Assembly (NCBI GenBank): GCA_938036625.1 | Contig: CALHQH010000028.1 | Location: forward strand, 1-5,862 | Direction: 5' to 3' | Length of the DNA: 5,862 bases | Origin: an uncultured Candidatus Saccharibacteria bacterium | Lineage (GTDB): Bacteria > Patescibacteriota > Saccharimonadia > Saccharimonadales > Saccharimonadaceae | In this document: positions 4,166-5,862 of the stretch, piece after piece | How the letters are laid out: each line of letters opens with the position of its first letter | How positions within the stretch are numbered: position 1 is the stretch's first letter | The notes under the pieces: generated by a model | Databases searched by the model: none | Seen by the model: the letters and a program-made list of their open reading frames with translations, nothing else | What the model was told of the DNA's origin: nothing | Made by a program: the position numbers and the translations under genes

Positions 4166-5545
4166 CTAGTCTTGCTTCTCGCTCAGTGGCACTGGCGACA
4201 TGTAGAACCAGTTCTCTGGCTTGTCGTCATACTTGCCACTCAGGATGTCCTTGGCATCGCGGATGGTGTCAGCAAGCTTGAAGTAGCTGCCGGGGTTGCC
4301 AGTAAATTGCTCGGCAACGTGGAATGGCTGAGCTAAGAAGCGCTGCAGGCGGCGTGCCCGGGCAACGATCTGCTTCTGGTCGTCGCTGAGCTCTTCCATA
4401 CCCAGGATGGCAATGATATCCTGCAGCTCCTTATATTGCTGCAAGACGCGCTGCACTTCGCGGGCTACCTGGTAGTGCTCCTCGCCAACCACCTCCGGGT
4501 CGAGCGAGTTCGAGCTCGAGTCGAGCACGTCCACTGCTGGATAAATACCAATCTCTGTCAGGGCGCGGTTCATCACGATGGTAGCATCAAGGTGAGCAAA
4601 GGTTGTAGCAGGCGCTGGGTCGGTTAGGTCGTCGGCTGGCACGTAGACGGCCTGCACCGAGGTAATCGAGCCCTTCTTGGTACTGGTAATACGCTCTTGC
4701 AGGGCACCCATCTCCTGCTGCAGGTTTGGCTGGTAACCCACCGCACTTGGCAAACGGCCGAGCAGGGCAGACACCTCAGCACCAGCCTGCGTAAAGCGGA
4801 AGATATTGTCGACGAAGAGCAGCACATCCTTGCCTTCGTCGCGGAAGGCCTCAGCCATTGCTAGGCCAGCGAGTGCCACCCGCAAACGTGCCCCCGGTGG
4901 TTCGTTCATCTGGCCAAAGACAAGCGAGGTCTTGTCTAGCACGCCAGCATCCTTCATCTCGTGGTAGAGGTCGTTGCCCTCACGGGTGCGCTCACCCACA
5001 CCAGCAAAGACAGAGTTACCACTGTGGAACTTGGCGATGTTGTTGATTAGCTCCTGGATGAGCACGGTCTTACCCACACCAGCACCAGCAAAGAGCCCAG
5101 CCTTACCACCCTTGGTGAGTGGCGCAATGAGGTCGATCACCTTGATACCAGTCTCAAGGATCTCGGTCTTGTTGGACTGCTCGGTGAGGGCAGGGGGCTC
5201 AGCATGGATGGGCGCACGCTGCGCATCATCGGCTACTGGCTCGCCATCGATCGGTTCGCCCACCACATTAAACATCCGCCCTTGCGTTGCTTCGCCCACA
5301 GGCACGCGGATCGGCGCACCAGTTGCAATTACTGACTGGCCACGCTTCAGGCCGTCGGTCGATTGCAGGCTGATGGTTCGCACCGTTTGCTCATCAAGGT
5401 GCTGTGCTACCTCAAGCGTCAGCGTCTGGCCATCACGCTCGACATGCAGGGCGTCGTAGATAGCTGGCAGCTCCACCTCGCGGTCGAACTCAACATCCAC
5501 CACCACACCCATGATCTGGATGATTTTTCCTTGGTTTTTACTCAT
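4166..5545 (-). CDS. atpD: F-type ATP synthase beta subunit
   Basis: Catalytic subunit of F1 (ATP synthesis or hydrolysis driven through gamma rotation). 459 residues, full length. The N-terminal beta-barrel is at 1-80. The P-loop is at 153-160 (AGAGVGKT), with Lys159 and Thr160. The catalytic glutamate is Glu185 in GERTREG (184-190), Walker B LLFVD ends at Asp246, and the adenine-pocket Tyr is in GIYPAVD (333-339). The DELSEED counterpart is EELSDDQ at 384-390. Two departures from the usual sequence: the first P-loop residue is Ala153 instead of Gly, and the normally very conserved PLDSTSR reads VLDSSSN (340-346). The start is set by AGAGGAGA 5-6 bases before ATG 5545. It follows a membrane-protein gene by 24 bases and is closed by two terminators rather than continuing into atpC. 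Confidence 0.97.
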   Translation of the reverse strand: MSKNQGKIIQIMGVVVDVEFDREVELPAIYDALHVERDGQTLTLEVAQHLDEQTVRTISLQSTDGLKRGQSVIATGAPIRVPVGEATQGRMFNVVGEPIDGEPVADDAQRAPIHAEPPALTEQSNKTEILETGIKVIDLIAPLTKGGKAGLFAGAGVGKTVLIQELINNIAKFHSGNSVFAGVGERTREGNDLYHEMKDAGVLDKTSLVFGQMNEPPGARLRVALAGLAMAEAFRDEGKDVLLFVDNIFRFTQAGAEVSALLGRLPSAVGYQPNLQQEMGALQERITSTKKGSITSVQAVYVPADDLTDPAPATTFAHLDATIVMNRALTEIGIYPAVDVLDSSSNSLDPEVVGEEHYQVAREVQRVLQQYKELQDIIAILGMEELSDDQKQIVARARRLQRFLAQPFHVAEQFTGNPGSYFKLADTIRDAKDILSGKYDDKPENWFYMSPVPLSEKQD

Positions 5546-5550
5546 TCATT

Positions 5551-5558
5551 TCTCCTCT
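5551..5558 (-). promoter_or_regulatory. Strong ribosome binding site of atpD
   Basis: AGAGGAGA on the minus strand, with the GGAG core 6 bases before ATG 5545. An ATG at 5549 is nearer but runs into a stop after three codons (ATG AAT GAG TAA), which excludes it as the main start. Confidence 0.8.
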
Positions 5559-5568
5559 CGATCATTTC

Positions 5569-5574
5569 ATTATA
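5569..5574 (-). promoter_or_regulatory. TATAAT -10 box for atpD overlapping the upstream stop codon
   Basis: Perfect TATAAT on the minus strand (5574-5569). It contains the TAA stop (5572-5570) of the preceding membrane protein. A start near 5562 would give a short leader carrying the strong ribosome binding site. The -35 region is poor, so this may be a secondary promoter inside the operon. Confidence 0.4.
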
Positions 5575-5862
5575 CTTTCTTTGCTTGCAGATTATTATGG
5601 CTATCTGGCGTCTTGATGTGATGCTTCTGTATATACCGCATAGCATCACGGGCTGCAATACCACAGTAAAATAGCAACACCACAATTGGCATATACGGTA
5701 AGAGGCTGCTCACAGCTGGCAGCTCGGCAAACGCCATAATAGGCTGAGCCGGCCAGGCCAGGCGGGCCACATCATTGGCCTGCGCCTCCACACCATGCAC
5801 AGCAAAGGATACAAGAAAGCCTGCCACATACGAGCCAAGGCCAGCACAAATGATAACCAGCA
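5570..5862 (-). CDS. C-terminal part of an unidentified membrane protein (cut by the window edge)
   Basis: The frame is open to the right edge. The last 96 residues are visible and the start is outside the window; a GTG at 5827 is only an internal codon. It shows a hydrophobic segment at visible residues 1-22 (LVIICAGLGSYVAGFLVSF...), a 25-30 residue loop rich in Ala, Pro and Glu, a second helix at about 53-70 (LLPYMPIVVLLFYCGIAA), and a basic/polar tail (RDAMRYIQKHHIK...). It is not the ATP synthase gamma subunit, which usually precedes atpD. The stop at 5570 lies 24 bases before the atpD ATG, so the two are probably in one transcript. Function not recognised. Confidence 0.75.
   Translation of the reverse strand, partial: LVIICAGLGSYVAGFLVSFAVHGVEAQANDVARLAWPAQPIMAFAELPAVSSLLPYMPIVVLLFYCGIAARDAMRYIQKHHIKTPDSHNNLQAKKV

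Noticed and set aside
4055..4336. Plus-strand frame of 93 codons
   Set aside because: Antisense to the end of atpD and to its terminator; no start signal.

Overview
The window looks like a stretch of bacterial chromosome of about 55% GC outside one very AT-rich spacer. It is probably from a reduced, candidate-phyla-radiation-like lineage such as Saccharibacteria/Patescibacteria. This placement is tentative and rests on several starts that look leaderless (a -10 box only 6-8 bases before the ATG), compact genes and a split F-type ATP synthase locus. No rRNA or other clear taxonomic marker is present.

Left part (1-581, + strand): no confirmed protein gene. A very good sigma-70 type promoter (TTGACA, 17 bases, TACAAT) at 197-225 faces a densely folded stretch, about 232-546. 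It consists of a long imperfect hairpin, a short hairpin, a tRNA-like module (canonical acceptor stem and T arm, but no usable anticodon loop), a three-way junction and a GC-rich 13-bp hairpin. I read this as one structured RNA, either a free ncRNA or a long leader of the next gene. That gene, at 582-1568, encodes a tRNA-dihydrouridine synthase and has its own -10 box placed so that its mRNA would begin almost at the ATG.

Middle (1569-3278): a short convergent spacer, then genes on the minus strand: a 317-residue uncharacterised protein with a Cys-x-Asp-x-Arg motif and a His-rich/Cys segment (possibly carbonic-anhydrase-like), and atpC (ATP synthase epsilon subunit). atpC has a -10 box of its own and its stop codon lies inside the next gene's putative -10 box.

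Right part (3279-5862, minus strand): atpD (ATP synthase beta subunit) lies downstream of the partial end of an unidentified membrane protein. atpD ends in two tandem intrinsic terminators, followed by about 300 bases of AT-rich degenerate hexamer repeat, then a small three-helix membrane protein with a good ribosome binding site and its own terminator. The usual adjacent atpD-atpC pair is therefore split by about 1 kb, three terminators, a low-complexity tract and an extra membrane gene, so beta and epsilon appear to be transcribed separately.

The two parts most worth following up are the structured RNA with the tRNA mimic in front of a tRNA-modifying enzyme, and the dismantled atpD/atpC operon with its small membrane protein.
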